NCBI RefSeq assembly: GCF_003369915.1
Contig: NC_046674.1
Span: forward strand, 8,060,001-8,124,000
From: Drosophila miranda
Lineage: Eukaryota > Arthropoda > Insecta > Diptera > Drosophilidae
Direction of reading: 5' to 3'
Length of the DNA stretch: 64,000 nucleotides
Shown here: one piece after another, positions 25,101-46,676 of the stretch
Numbering within the stretch: position 1 is the stretch's first letter
How the letters are laid out: each line of letters begins with the position of its first letter
Notes under the pieces: model-generated
Told to the model about the DNA's origin: nothing
The model's input: the letters and a program-made list of their open reading frames with translations, nothing else
Database searches by the model: none
Made by a program: the position numbers and the translations under genes

Positions 25101-25185
25101 ATAGTACTAACTGTCAATTTCTGATGGGAAGGGGGGAAGTTGTGGTGGGATGGGATGCTCTGCTGGGCGCCTGCTCCACCTCCAC
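22130..25185 (-). other. S6k: Probable long S6k 3' UTR
   Basis: Very AT-rich, T-rich on the plus strand (A-rich in the transcript), with ct and tttttg low-complexity runs and no convincing coding frame. It directly follows the S6k stop and extends to a poly-T tract near 22135. Long AU-rich 3' UTRs are common for growth regulators; its extent here is inference and several plus-strand TTTATT hexamers could end it earlier. Confidence 0.45.
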
Positions 25186-35403
<10,218 letters not shown>

Positions 35404-35918
35404 TTGTGTGCTGTTGGTGGCCGCTGCCGTGGTGTCGCTTAACTTAATGCTTCGTCACACAATAATTTGGCTCTGCCTTTGTGGCTTTTGCTTGGATAAT
35501 TTGTTGCTGTTGCTGTTGCTGCTGCTGCTGCTACGGTTTCGAGTTCTTTGGATGTACGGAATACGGAAAGAGCCCTAACTGGCAGACGGTGCTGCACGAT
35601 TTTATTTTAGTTTCGGTTTGTTGGAACAAGCGGAGGGGCAGTTTTCGTGGCCCCGAAGGTTATTGTTTATTAGTTAATAGCAATACAAATACAAATATAT
35701 ACACACAGACGCACACGCTCACTAACACCGACGCACGCACCACGCACTTGTGCCACAAACGCACACACTGCGAGAACTTCCAACGCGCGCCTTTGCAATC
35801 TGCCTTGCAATTTATCAAATACGTAATTATTTGCAACTGCCTCTGGTCGCAATGTTTAATAATCAGTAATTAAAATGCACTTTTTCTTTGTTTGCGAGCG
35901 AACACGAGGTATAGGGTA

Positions 35919-35996
35919 TATCGATAGTACTATCGATGCGTAGACGCTTATCGCTTGTGGCTCACTATCGATGGATATATTTTCCCTATATCGATG
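35919..35996. promoter_or_regulatory. Cluster of four DRE/BEAF-type sites upstream of S6k
   Basis: TATCGATA at 35919-35926 and TATCGATG at 35931, 35966 and 35989. TATCGATA is the DREF-binding element, and clustered CGATA motifs are the known recognition sequence of BEAF-32. The cluster lies about 520-590 bp upstream of the S6k ATG, and about 260 bp beyond the 3' end of the RCC1-family gene's reading frame, so it may serve as S6k promoter and as a domain boundary. Confidence 0.75.
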
Positions 35997-36257
35997 GATG
36001 CCACTCTGCTTATTGTGGGGATTCATGAAATTGATTATGATTCAATCAAATCTGGAAATCAGAACGGCCAACTTTTAGTCAAGCAAACAACATATTGGTT
36101 TGCTGTCAAATTGTATCTATTTCTATGTTTTAGTCAGGTTTTTAAGTTGATATGTTTAGGTTTGGGTTCCTGCTTAGCGGACTTCGGTCTTTGCTTAGAG
36201 TATCTTCGGTTGAAATAGGAGTCCTATTTCCACCCTTTTCTGGTGGTAAATATTAGT

Positions 36258-37526
36258 TTAGTCCTTCGGATCGGCCTCGACCAAAAACAGACTGTGCTTT
36301 TCTCCGCCGGATGCGAGCAGTATCTTCTTGTTTTGCATATACTTGCTGCTGACTAGAACTGGCTCCAGTTCATCATCGCCATCGTTGACGCCCAGCTGGT
36401 TATTGGAGCCCATGCCCCAGGAATATAGCTTGCCGTAATCATCAATGGCATAGGAACAGAACTTTCCACAGCCCACATAGACAATGTTGTCGGACAGCTT
36501 CTTAACGCGCGTCAATATGGACACCACGTCCTTGACATCGCCCAGGCCCAAGCATCCATGCTCTGGCGAACCAACGGCAAAGCATTTCCGATTATTCAGT
36601 AGCAGCAGTGTATGCTCAGATCCACCAGCAATCTGCTTTATATTTTTTAGTTTAGTTGGCACCGGATAATTATAGTGGTCCGGCTCCGACACTGTTTCGT
36701 GGGCTAGCTGATTGCTATCGTTCAAACCCACGGCCCAGATAGTTCCCGTCTGCGATGTGCGTTCGCGTATGAACGTACCATGATCAGTTGCCCATATAGC
36801 TTCGAACGGCTTGGCGTGTTTGATAACTATCTGGTCCGGCCGAAGCAAATCCTGCTTGCCTCGGCGACCTGGTAAATGAACAAATAAGGTTATAAATTTG
36901 AAAAGATTTTATTTGGGCAAAAACTAACCATCTCCGGGCAATGAACGCTCTGAAATGCGTCCGAGCTGGCCGTACTCGGCGCATCCCAGTGTATAGACCT
37001 TTCCGCTGGTGGTCAATATAACCAAGTGATCGGAGCCCGAGGCAATGCTGCAGCAGACAGTGCCCGGCAAGAGATTAGTTGGTGTGCTCGTGTTGTCATC
37101 ATTGCTTAGGCCCATGCTACCATGCGAGTGGAAGAACGATCCCCACGCATAGACGCTGCCGTCTTCCAGTAGGCAAGCCGAGTGCGAATCTCCCGCTGAA
37201 ATGCGCAGCGCTTTGCCCGGCAAATCAACCAAAGCGGGCAACGACTCGCTGCCGTCCGCACTGGTATTCCGCCCCAAGGCGCCCTCGTCGTTGCAGCCAA
37301 AGGAGTAGATATCGCCACTCTGCGTTAGCACCAGGCTATGCATGCCACCAGCGCAAATATCCACAGGATTCGGTATTCTATTTACTAGTGATAAGCGGTT
37401 CAGCTGCAAGACTAGCGAGCCCAGGCCCAGCTGCCCGGTGTAGCCCATGCCACATACCAGCACTCTGCCCACGGTCGCTCGCCTTTTGGGTAGTTCCAGG
37501 TTGCGCCTTTTAGGCCTAGTTGCCAT
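36258..37526 (-). CDS. RCC1-family beta-propeller protein (Bj1-like) with altered catalytic site
   Basis: Relative of RCC1, the chromatin-bound exchange factor for Ran. Exons 37526-36929 and 36868-36258 join in phase (GAT G|GT) to 402 residues. Seven-blade RCC1 repeats are visible: CAGGMHSLVL, ISAGDSHSACL, IASGSDHLVIL, IAGGSEHTLLL and ASGGEKHSLFL. It stops just after the last blade, lacking the long C-terminal tail I recall in fly Bj1. The catalytic loop, WGSFRD in RCC1 (human Asp182), reads WGSFFH here, and GGQHHT reads GGSEHT. The ATG at 37526 has a perfect Kozak context (CACCATGG); an in-frame ATG exists at 37568. It could be a diverged Bj1 paralogue or a fast-evolving orthologue. Divergent with the UPRT gene across about 240 bp. 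Confidence 0.85.
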
Positions 37527-37768
37527 GGTGTCTGTCTCGCTGGCATATTTTTTATTTATTTTCAACATATTAAATAAACATTAGACGCGGGATATGTTTC
37601 GATAATGGTTTAAATATATATCGATGTCACCGTACGACTCAAACATCGCATCAATCGCGGCCATTGAAATACTTGCTATTTGGTCACGGGCACGCGCTTG
37701 AACAACAAAGAAGACTATACAAATTTTAATTAGTTGTAACCAACTTATTTTAATTAGCAAAGCAAATT
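37527..37768. promoter_or_regulatory. Bidirectional promoter between the RCC1-family gene and UPRT
   Basis: Only about 240 bp separate the two start codons. A TATCGATG (DRE-like) lies at 37619-37626 next to an AT-rich run (ttaaatatata). This fits a shared housekeeping promoter; no TATA-box-plus-initiator pair was recognised. Confidence 0.6.
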
Positions 37769-38600
37769 ATGTGCACTGGGTCGCCCAGCAGCAATGACTC
37801 CCAGTCGGAGGAGGCCAATGCCACTACCGAGCAGCAGCAACAGCCGGAGCAAGAGGCAACGGAACAGCCTATTAGAACGCCCACGCATGCAATTGTGGCG
37901 GCTGCCAAGGCAGAGGAGATCCTGGCCGAGTACGGCAGCAATCTAAAGCTATTGGAGTGCAACTCCCAAGTGTCCGAGCTGCTCACCATCATCCGAGACA
38001 AGTAGGTGGCGGTGGAAGTTGGCGCGAAACATTGTTATCTTATGCTTTTCTTGAAGGAACACTACCCGCAGCGATTTCAAGTTCTATGCCGACCGGCTGA
38101 TTCGGTTGGTGATTGAAGAGTCCCTCAACCAGCTTCCCTACACGGACTGCGACGTGGAGACTCCCACAGGTGCCATTTACGAGGGCCTCAAATATCGATC
38201 CGGCAACTGCGGCGTCTCCATAATTCGGTCTGGCGAGGCCATGGAGCAGGGCCTTCGGGATTGCTGTCGGTCGATAAGGATAGGCAAGATCCTGGTCGAA
38301 TCGGATGCGAATACACACGAGGCCAGGGTGGTCTATGCCCGGTTTCCCGATGACATTGGCAGTAGGCAGGTCCTACTGATGTATCCGATTATGTCCACCG
38401 GCAACACTGTGCTCCAGGCTGTGAACGTTCTGCGCGAGCATGGAGTACCCGAAAAGTGCATCATACTGTCGAATCTGTTCTGCACACCTGTGGCCGCCCG
38501 CACTGTGGTCAATGCGTTCCCCCAGCTGAAGATCCTCACCTCAGAGCTGCATCCCGTGGCGCCCAATCACTTCGGACAGAAATACTTTGGTACAGACTAG
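37769..38600 (+). CDS. kri: Uracil phosphoribosyltransferase homologue (UPRT, krishah-type)
   Basis: Metazoan UPRT-family protein of pyrimidine salvage type; animal members are thought to have lost uracil-binding residues, and the fly gene is needed for larval growth. Exons 37769-38001 and 38057-38600 join in phase to 258 residues. After a Gln/Glu-rich N-terminal tail come FKFYADRLIRLVIEE, TPTGAIYEG, GVSIIRSGEAMEQGLRD, the PRPP-site region LLMYPIMSTGNT and the end HPVAPNHFGQKYFGTD. These match human UPRT almost word for word. AATAAA occurs downstream at about 38960. It is convergent with mad2. Its last 118 coding bases are repeated twice downstream in the tandem array. The kri symbol is from memory. 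Confidence 0.93.
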
Positions 38601-38987
38601 ATGATAGGTCAGCGGAGAAATCACATCAGAGCGACGCGCAAGCGAGCAACCACAACAGACTTGACAACTAAGCGCTGCTTAGGATAGGTAGTGTGAGTTA
38701 GCTACTCCCTGTACCACACCCACTCACCTAGATACAGCCCAGATCCGATCCTGCCTAGACTAACTCTTCCTCTCATACACCAAACTGTCTCCGTAGTAAC
38801 ACCTCCCCCTTTCTGTCTGTGTTTTAGATGGCATTTGAATCGACAGCTGCGTCGGCGACAGCGAGCAAATTACCCAAACTTCTTTCACAACTGGCTTTTA
38901 ATGCAACTCTCAAAATCGTAAATCAGTTAACTTAACTGTGTAAATATATAGCGGGAGCATAAATAAATATATAAAACAGTGACGGAG

Positions 38988-39744
38988 CTAGGTGCTCATC
39001 TTGTAGTTCACTACGGTCTCCACCTTATGGAGGCCCGTCGAGAAGGAGCGCAGCTGAACTGCCTGGGCATTCTGAATGACAATGGCTCCCGTCTCGTCCC
39101 ATTTGGCGGGAAGCTCGGTGTTGTCCAGCGTGTGGATCATGACATCGAAGGTGCAGATGCAGTCCAGCAGCGGCAAGTAGCTAACTGTGGCCGAAATCTG
39201 ACGCATCACGTCGCGAATCTCGTTCTGAATGCGGGTCTGATCCTTGCTGGACGTTCTTTGTGAGGGATCGGCGGCCTGGTTATCCCCGTTCTCGGCCTGC
39301 ATTTTGAAATCCCAACACTCGAGAACCTCCTTACTATGAGCATTCGTGATGACCATTGATATTTTGTTGATCATGTTCTTGGAGAGCCACTCTGAAATGA
39401 CAGCACATCGAAATTAGCATGCACTTCCAAGGCTTTAGGACTCGGCTCACCTTCGGTCTGGCTGAGGACGTTCTGGAGGAACGTTGTAATCTTTGGGTCA
39501 TTGGACATTAGAATGGTCAAGCCATATTGTTGGGTGCTGTCGAAGGTTTCCGCCGGGTAAATGCCGCGTTGGAACAGAATTGAATGGATTCCATACTCTA
39601 TAAAGGAGACGCCGTAAAGCGCGGGATGTTGCTGTTGCTCTTTTTGTTGGTGTTGTGTTCTCTACACTTACTTAAATAATCGACGATTATCTGTGCAGAT
39701 CCCTTCAATGTAATGCAGTTTTTGGTTGCTTGGGCAGACGACAT
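38988..39744 (-). CDS. mad2: Spindle checkpoint protein Mad2, copy 1
   Basis: HORMA-domain protein that binds Mad1 at unattached kinetochores and Cdc20 in the checkpoint complex. Exons 39744-39672, 39597-39451 and 39391-38988 join in phase to 207 residues, the length of fly Mad2. It starts MSSAQATKNCITLKGSAQII and contains QYGLTILMSNDPKI, EVLECWDFKMQ, IHTLDNTELPAKW and the C-terminal safety belt ending VETVVNYKMST. Copy 1 has R127, N130, D134 and F190. It is convergent with UPRT, with stops 388 bp apart. Two further intact copies follow downstream. Identity is clear from the HORMA sequence. Confidence 0.96.
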
Positions 39745-39822
39745 CTTCAAAACAATCAAAATTAATCTTTTTAAGGAAAATGAAATTAAAAAATGCCGCT
39801 AGAGTTCATTTATCATTAGACA

Positions 39823-39940
39823 GATACCAAAATATACGGTCTGACTTTAAAAATATGCCGTAAATATACTGACGAGTATCCTCAGAAAGATACCAAAATA
39901 TACGGTCTGACTTTAAAAATATGCCGTAAATATACTGACT
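39823..39940 (-). promoter_or_regulatory. mad2 promoter: tandem 66-bp repeat with Ohler motif 6, copy 1
   Basis: Two 66-bp direct repeats begin gataccaaaatatacgg at 39823 and 39889. On the gene strand each contains GTCAGTATATTT, an exact Ohler motif 6 (39862-39873 and 39928-39939). They lie 80-200 bp upstream of the mad2 ATG, in the same relation as the similar block upstream of Bre1. The same block is present upstream of copies 2 (about 43645-43762) and 3 (about 47512-47629). Confidence 0.75.
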
Positions 39941-40279
39941 AGTTCAAGTTCTATTATACATATTCCTCGTTTTTGATATTCCGTGCAATATAACAAGCTA
40001 AATAGAAACTCCTTTTAAAATGTAATTAATAAAGGAATTTTCCCAAATTTATATGTTTTAGACATATTCAAGCATATGATTAGTATCTTGTAACCTACGG
40101 AGCCCGGGATGACAAACATTTTTTCAATTCTATCATCCTTTTCCCTAGGGTATGAAAATTATTGTTGCCGGGACTCATTGTTGTCAATCGGTTATTACGA
40201 CGAATTCCTGGTTTTTGAAGTTCCGTCCTCACATACTCTACGGTTACACTGTTTCATGTGTGCTGATAAATAAAATCAG

Positions 40280-40603
40280 TTAAAAATTCAAATTTTGTAT
40301 GAAAGCAAGACGGAATGTATTATTTGTGGGCGTTGTGGAGCCGGATGACGATAATATAAAATTATAATATATAATTTGTCTTAATTTTTCCAGCCGGCTT
40401 GCATTTTCTCCCTTGCTTCCCACCACTTTTCGACGAAAGATGGAATATTTATATATTCCGCTCGTGCCCGGACTATACCATCTCTGCTTTTCCAGTATGT
40501 ATCGTTGCCATTCCAGTATTAATCGACTATTTATTTTGCTGATCTGAGTACTCGTCGGCAAAACGACTGCTGAAATATATTCCATCGATTGAAATGCAGG
40601 CAT
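40280..40603 (-). other. 107-codon frame conserved in all three units (unit A)
   Basis: The same open frame (starts MPAFQSMEYISAVV, ends TFRLAFIQNLNF) is kept at 40280-40603, 44102-44425 and 47969-48292. Conservation means little because the units are nearly identical. A second minus-strand frame, 40518-40381, ends FVEKWWEAREKMQAGWKN and looks more protein-like but lacks a start or clear acceptor. No family recognised; possibly a decayed exon. Confidence 0.25.
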
Positions 40604-41660
40604 ACCGTTGCCATAAGAATATCATCCCGGAGTCGGTCGATGGAAAATTTGGCTAATCTGAGCACTAGGGCCTAGGACTAGGATTAGAACAGGGTATCGG
40701 TACTTTTGTGCGATAAATTACATATCTATAAATATTTTGGTGTGATTAGTTCGCACGTGTTATCGGAACGAAGTATATGAAATCGGAGCACTTGTGGAAC
40801 TAGTTCGCCATTTAATTTTGAAATTAACAGCGAAAGTATCTGATTCATGTAATAATTAAGAACACCAAAAACATGTGTTGCAACCAATTCAAAATTTTAT
40901 TAGCCGTTTTCTTGTAAACTAAAACTAAGCATGAGATCCATTTTTATACGCAAATTGTGCAAATTGCTTATTTTCCGGCTAGACTCCTCATGTCCATCGA
41001 GTGTTGAGTTGTCGCCTGTCGAGAGACCAAACGAAAACAATGTTTTAGACAAGGAAAAATTAGCCCAATAAAAATTTGTAATCCAAAACCGGGCTCGGTT
41101 CGACAGAGCTTTGGTTGCTGCCCATTTCCAGTTGTTGGGGTACATGAACCGGAAAAGCGGATGGGAGGAAATAAAATAACCAAGAGCAAAATAATATTGT
41201 ATTTTCCTATAAATCAAGTGGACAAGAAACTAAGAAAATAAGCCGCAGGCAGATGAAGAAGAAAGGGAAATCAAAACCAAATCAAAAAGCAATCCATTTT
41301 GTAAATGTGAATTATTTGCAAATTTTTAATGAAATTTTTTTCTTACGCATTGTTTTGTTTGTTTTTTTTGTTGGTTTTTCTGTTTGTTGTTTGTTTAATA
41401 TTTTCTTTTAAATTAAAATTAAACTTTACATGGTATTTTTGGTATAAATCTTTCAATAATTAAATATAAAAAAATTTTCCACTTACGAATAAAATTAAAA
41501 ATAATCTCGTTTACGCCTAGCCAAAAAAACTGATGTCAACATACACATTGAAAAAAAAAATCTTAACTAAATTTGCAATTTGCATTTCAGTGTTCAAATT
41601 TTATGCAAAATCAGAAACGCGGACAAATAAAATAGTATTTCGAAATTAAGTAGCTTTAAA

Positions 41661-41692
41661 GTGTGTGTGTGTGTGTGTGGGTGTGTGTAAGG
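41661..41692. repeat. GT microsatellite in unit A, variable between units
   Basis: A gtgtgtgtgtgtgtgtgggtgtgtgt run; the homologous runs near 45525 (B) and 49386 (C) are longer. Length variation between units supports real, diverged copies. Confidence 0.8.
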
Positions 41693-42304
41693 GTGTAATG
41701 TGTGTGAGCTCACAGATACAAATTTTATAATTTAAGTGTAATTAAATACAATAATAAATTATGGTTAAAGAAGGGCTGGTGGCATTAACTTAGTTAAAAT
41801 GTACACAACACTTAACGTTAGTTAAAAACGAGAGATATTTACAGGATTTATTACAAAGTTCTCGGCTACGTCAACCTTTGATCTCTTTCTATAATGTCTA
41901 TGATACAACAACAAAAGCGCAACAGTGTCAGTGACAGTCGGTTCAAGGTCAAAATCGGTTAAGCTTCCAATTCCGCTTCTCCAATTTCAAATATCAATTC
42001 TTGATCGTTTCTTCGCAATTAAATATTTTATAATAAATTCAGATTCCGATTTAATATTAGTTTAAGCTTTTCAAATTCAAAATATATTCAAACAGAATCA
42101 ATAGAAAAAGTCAGTCTGGATCTGTATCTCTTGACTGTGGAAATGAAGGGACACTCAGGGTTCTAAAAGGTGCCTAAGTACGAGTACGAGTATTTTGATG
42201 TGTTTACAATTTTTTGTAGTTGCAAATTGTGTGAATGGTATTGGGATTCGGATCTCGGGCTTAATCTGACGGTGCAACAAATTATCAAATTTTTCTATAT
42301 TTTT

Positions 42305-42422
42305 CACACCTGTGGCCGCCCGCACTGTGGTCAATGCGTTCCCCCAGCTGAAGATCCTCACCTCAGAGCTGCATCCCGTGGCGCCCAATCACTTCGGACA
42401 GAAATACTTTGGTACAGACTAG
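42305..42422 (+). pseudogene. 5'-truncated UPRT 3' fragment in unit B
   Basis: Begins at the duplication junction and keeps only the last 39 codons of UPRT (from TPVAARTVVNAFPQL to QKYFGTD and stop) plus the 3' UTR. It has no start codon or upstream exon. The substitution agtcacatc for aatcacatc follows the stop. Confidence 0.9.
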
Positions 42423-42809
42423 ATGATAGGTCAGCGGAGAAGTCACATCAGAGCGACGCGCAAGCGAGCAACCCCAACAGACTTGACAACTAAGCGCTGC
42501 TTAGGATAGGTAGTGTGAGTTAGCTACTCCCTGTACCACACCCACTCACCTAGATACAGCCCAGATCCGATCCTGCCTAGACTAACTCTTCCTCTCATAC
42601 ACCAAACTGTCTCCGTAGTAACACCTCCCCCTTTCTGTCTGTGTTTTAGATGGCATTTGAATCGACAGCTGCGTCGGCGACAGCGAGCAAATTACCCAAA
42701 CTTCTTTCACAACTGGCTTTTAATGCAACTCTCAAAATCGTAAATCAGTTAACTTAACGGTGTAAATATATAGCGGGAGCATAAATAAATATATAAAACA
42801 GTGACGGAG

Positions 42810-43566
42810 CTAGGTGCTCATCTTGTAGTTCACTACGGTCTCCACCTTATGGAGGCCCGTCGAGACGGAGCGCAGCTGAACTGCCTGGGCATTCTGAATG
42901 ACAATGGCTCCCGTCTCGTCCCATTTGGCGGGAAGCTCGGTGTTGTCCAGCGTGTGGATCATGACATCGAAGGTGCAGATGCAGTCCAGCAGCGGCAAGT
43001 AGCTAACTGTGGCCGAAATCTGACGCATCACTTCGCGAATCTCCTTCTGAATGTGGGTCTGATCCTTGCTGGACGTTCTTTGTGAGGGATCGGCGGCCTG
43101 GTTATCCCCGTTCTCGGCCTGCATTTTGAAATCCCAACACTCGAGAACCTCCTTACTATGAGCATTCGTGATGACCATTGATATTTTGTTGATCATGTTC
43201 TTGGAGAGCCACTCTGAAATGACAGCACATCGAAATTAGCATGCACTTCCAAGGCTTTAGGACTCGGCTCACCTTCGGTCTGGCTGAGGACGTTCTGGAG
43301 GAACGTTGTAATCTTTGGGTCATTGGACATTAGAATGGTCAAGCCATATTGTTGGGTGCTGTCGAAGGTTTCCGCCGGGTAAATGCCGCGTTGGAACAGA
43401 ATTGAATGGATTCCATACTCTATAAAGGAGACGCCATAAAGCGCGGGATGTTGCTGTTGCTCTTTTTGTTGGTGTTGTGTTCTCTACACTTACTTAAATA
43501 ATCGACGATTATCTGTGCAGATCCCTTCAATGTAATGCAGTTTTTGGTTGCTTGTGCAGACGACAT
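42810..43566 (-). CDS. mad2: Mad2, copy 2 (tandem duplicate)
   Basis: Same three-exon structure and splice sites as copy 1 (offset 3822), intact over 207 residues. It carries R127H, N130K, D134E and F190V relative to copy 1. Three changes sit in the loop after the AENGDNQAADPSQ segment and one in the safety belt. One silent change is seen in the fourth codon (GCA for GCC). It has its own copy of the upstream Ohler motif 6 pair, so it is probably expressed. Alternative: a dispensable duplicate too young to have decayed. Confidence 0.93.
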
Positions 43567-46171
43567 CTTCAAAACAATCAAAATTAATCTTTTTAAGGAA
43601 AATGAAATTAAAAAATGCCGCTAGAGTTCATTTATCATTAGACAGATACCAAAATATACGGTCTGACTTTAAAAATATGCCGTAAATATACTGACGAGTA
43701 TCCTCAGAAAGATACCAAAATATACGGTCTGACTTTAAAAATATGCCGTAAATATACTGACTAGTTCAAGTTCTATTATACATATTCCTCGTTTTTGATA
43801 TTCCGTGCAATATAACAAGCTAAATAGAAACTCCTTTTAAAATGTAATTAATAAAGGAATTTTCCCAAATTTATATGTTTTAGACATATTCAAGCATATG
43901 ATTAGTATCTTGCAACCTACGGAGCCCGGGATGACAAACATTTTTTCAATTCTATCATCCTTTTCCCTAGGGTATGAAAATTATTGTTGCCGGGACTCAT
44001 TGTTGTCAATCGGTTATTACGACGAATTCCTGGTTTTTGAAGTTCCGTCCTCACATACTCTACGGTTACACTGTTTCATGTGTGCTGATAAATAAAATCA
44101 GTTAAAAATTCAAATTTTGTATGAAAGCAAGACGGAATGTATTATTTGTGGGCGTTGTGGAGCCGGATGACGATAATATAAAATTATAATATATAATTTG
44201 TCTTAATTTTTCCAGCCGGCTTGCATTTTCTCCCTTGCTTCCCACCACTTTTCGACGAAAGATGGAATATTTATATATTCCGCTCGTGCCCGGACTATAC
44301 CATCTCTGCTTTTCCAGTATGTATCGTTGCCATTCCAGTATTAATCGACTATTTATTTTGCTGATCTGAGTACTCGTCGGCAAAACGACTGCTGAAATAT
44401 ATTCCATCGATTGAAATGCAGGCATACCGTTGCCATAAGAATATCATCCCGGAGTCGGTCGATGGAAAATTTGGCTAATCTGAGCACTAGGGCCTAGGAC
44501 TAGGATTAGAACAGGGTATCGGTACTTTTGTGCGATAAATTACATATCTATAAATATTTTGGTGTGATTAGTTCGCACGTGTTATCGGAACGAAGTATAT
44601 GAAATCGGAGCACTTGTGGAACTAGTTCGCCATTTAATTTTGAAATTAACAGCGAAAGTATCTGATTCATGTAATAATTAAGAACACCAAAAACATGTGT
44701 TGCAACCAATTCAAAATTTTCTTAGCCGTTTTCTTGTAAACTAAAACTAAGCATGAGATCCATTTTTATACGCAAATTGTGCAAATTGCTTATTTTCCGG
44801 CTAGACTCCTCATGTCCATCGAGTGTTGAAGTTGTCGCCTGTCGAGAGACCAAACGAAAACAATGTTTTAGACAAGGAAAAATTAGCCCAATAAAAATTT
44901 GTAATCCAAAACCGGGCTCGGTTCGACAGAGCTTTGGTTGCTGCCCATTTCCAGTTGTTGGGGTACATGAACCGGAAAAGCGGATGGGAGGAAATAAAAT
45001 AACCAAGAGCAAAATAATATTGTATTTTCCTATAAGTCAAGTGGACAAGAAACTAAGAAAATAAGCCGCAGGCAGATGAAGAAGAAAGGGAAATCAAAAC
45101 CAAATCAAAAAGCAATCCATTTTGTAAATGTGAATTATTTGCAAATTTTTAATGAAATTTTTTTCTTACGCATTGTTTTGTTTGTTTTTGTTTTGTTTGT
45201 TTTTTTTGTTGGTTTTTCTGTTTGTTGTTTGTTTAATATTTTCTTTTAAATTAAAATTAAACTTTACATGGTATTTTTGGTATAAATCTTTCAATAATTA
45301 AATATAAAAAAATTTTCCACTTACGAATAAAATTAAAAATAATCTCGTTTACGCCTAGCCAAAAAAACTGATGTCAACATACACATACACATTGAGAAAA
45401 AAAAATCTTAACTAAATTTGCAATTATACATCGTACGTGTTTTTCCATTTCAGTGTTCAAATTTTATGCAAAATCAGAAACGAGGACAAATAAAATAGTA
45501 TTTCGAAATTAAGTAGCTTTAAAGTGTGTGTGTGTGTGTGTGTGTGGGTGTGTGTAAGGGTGTAATGTGTGTGAGCTTACAGATACAAATTTTATAATTT
45601 AAGTGTAATTAAATACAATAATAAATTATGGTTAAAGAAGGGCTGGTGGCATTAACTTAGTTGAAATGTACACAAAACTTAACGTTAGTTAAAAACGAGA
45701 GATATTTACAGGATTTATTACAAAGTTCTCGGCTACGTCAACCTTTGATCTCTTTCTATAATGTCTATGATACAACAACAAAAGCGCAACAGTGTCAGTG
45801 ACAGTCGGTTCAAGGTCAAAATCGGTTAAGCTTCCAATTCCGCTTCTCCAATTTCAAATATCAATTCTTGATCGTTTCTTCGCAATTAAATATTTTATAA
45901 TAAATTCAGATTCCGATTTAATATTAGTTTAAGCTTTTCAAATTCAAAATATATTCAAACAGAATCAATAGAAAAAGTCAGTCTGGATCTGTATCTCTTG
46001 ACTGTGGAAATGAAGGGACACTCAGGGTTCTAAAAGGTGCCTAAGTACGAGTACGAGTATTTTGATGTGTTTACAATTTTTTGTAGTTGCAAATTGTGTG
46101 AATGGTATTGGGATTCGGATCTCGGGCTTAATCTGACGGTGCAACAAATTATCAAATTTTTCTATATTTTT

Positions 46172-46289
46172 CACACCTGTGGCCGCCCGCACTGTGGTCA
46201 ATGCGTTCCCCCAGCTGAAGATCCTCACCTCAGAGCTGCATCCCGTGGCGCCCAATCACTTCGGACAGAAATACTTTGGTACAGACTAG
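46172..46289 (+). pseudogene. 5'-truncated UPRT 3' fragment in unit C
   Basis: Same fragment as in unit B, with the same junction (ttctatatttttcacacc) and the same post-stop substitution. It cannot encode a UPRT protein. Confidence 0.9.
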
Positions 46290-46676
46290 ATGATAGGTCA
46301 GCGGAGAAGTCACATCAGAGCGACGCGCAAGCGAGCAACCCCAACAGACTTGACAACTAAGCGCTGCTTAGGATAGGTAGTGTGAGTTAGCTACTCCCTG
46401 TACCACACCCACTCACCTAGATACAGCCCAGATCCGATCCTGCCTAGACTAACTCTTCCTCTCATACACCAAACTGTCTCCGTAGTAACACCTCCCCCTT
46501 TCTGTCTGTGTTTTAGATGGCATTTGAATCGACAGCTGCGTCGGCGACAGCGAGCAAATTACCCAAACTTCTTTCACAACTGGCTTTTAATGCAACTCTC
46601 AAAATCGTAAATCAGTTAACTTAACGGTGTAAATATATAGCGGGAGCATAAATAAATATATAAAACAGTGACGGAG

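Larger units (their letters stand above)
38483..42304 (+). repeat. Tandem segmental triplication, unit A (original position)
   Basis: First of three head-to-tail copies. It begins inside the UPRT last exon (cacacctgtggccgc) and includes the UPRT 3' end, mad2, its promoter motifs, a 107-codon frame, AT-rich DNA with a GT microsatellite (about 41661) and ends at ttctatatttttcacacc. Length 3822 bp. Confidence 0.95.
42305..46171 (+). repeat. Tandem segmental triplication, unit B
   Basis: Second copy, 3867 bp, offset 3822 from unit A across mad2. It differs from A by scattered substitutions and small indels, such as gttgaagttg for gttgagttg, a longer tttgtttttgtttt run, and atacatcgtacgtg replacing a short A segment. 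Confidence 0.95.

Noticed and set aside
40968..41189. Frames of 73-105 codons near 41 kb in each unit as a second gene in the triplication
   Set aside because: A one-base indel between units A and B shifts the frame without any sign of constraint, and no family is recognised.
42170..42493. 107-codon plus-strand frame spanning the unit A/B junction as a fusion protein
   Set aside because: It reads the UPRT fragment out of frame and starts in AT-rich DNA; a by-product of the junction.
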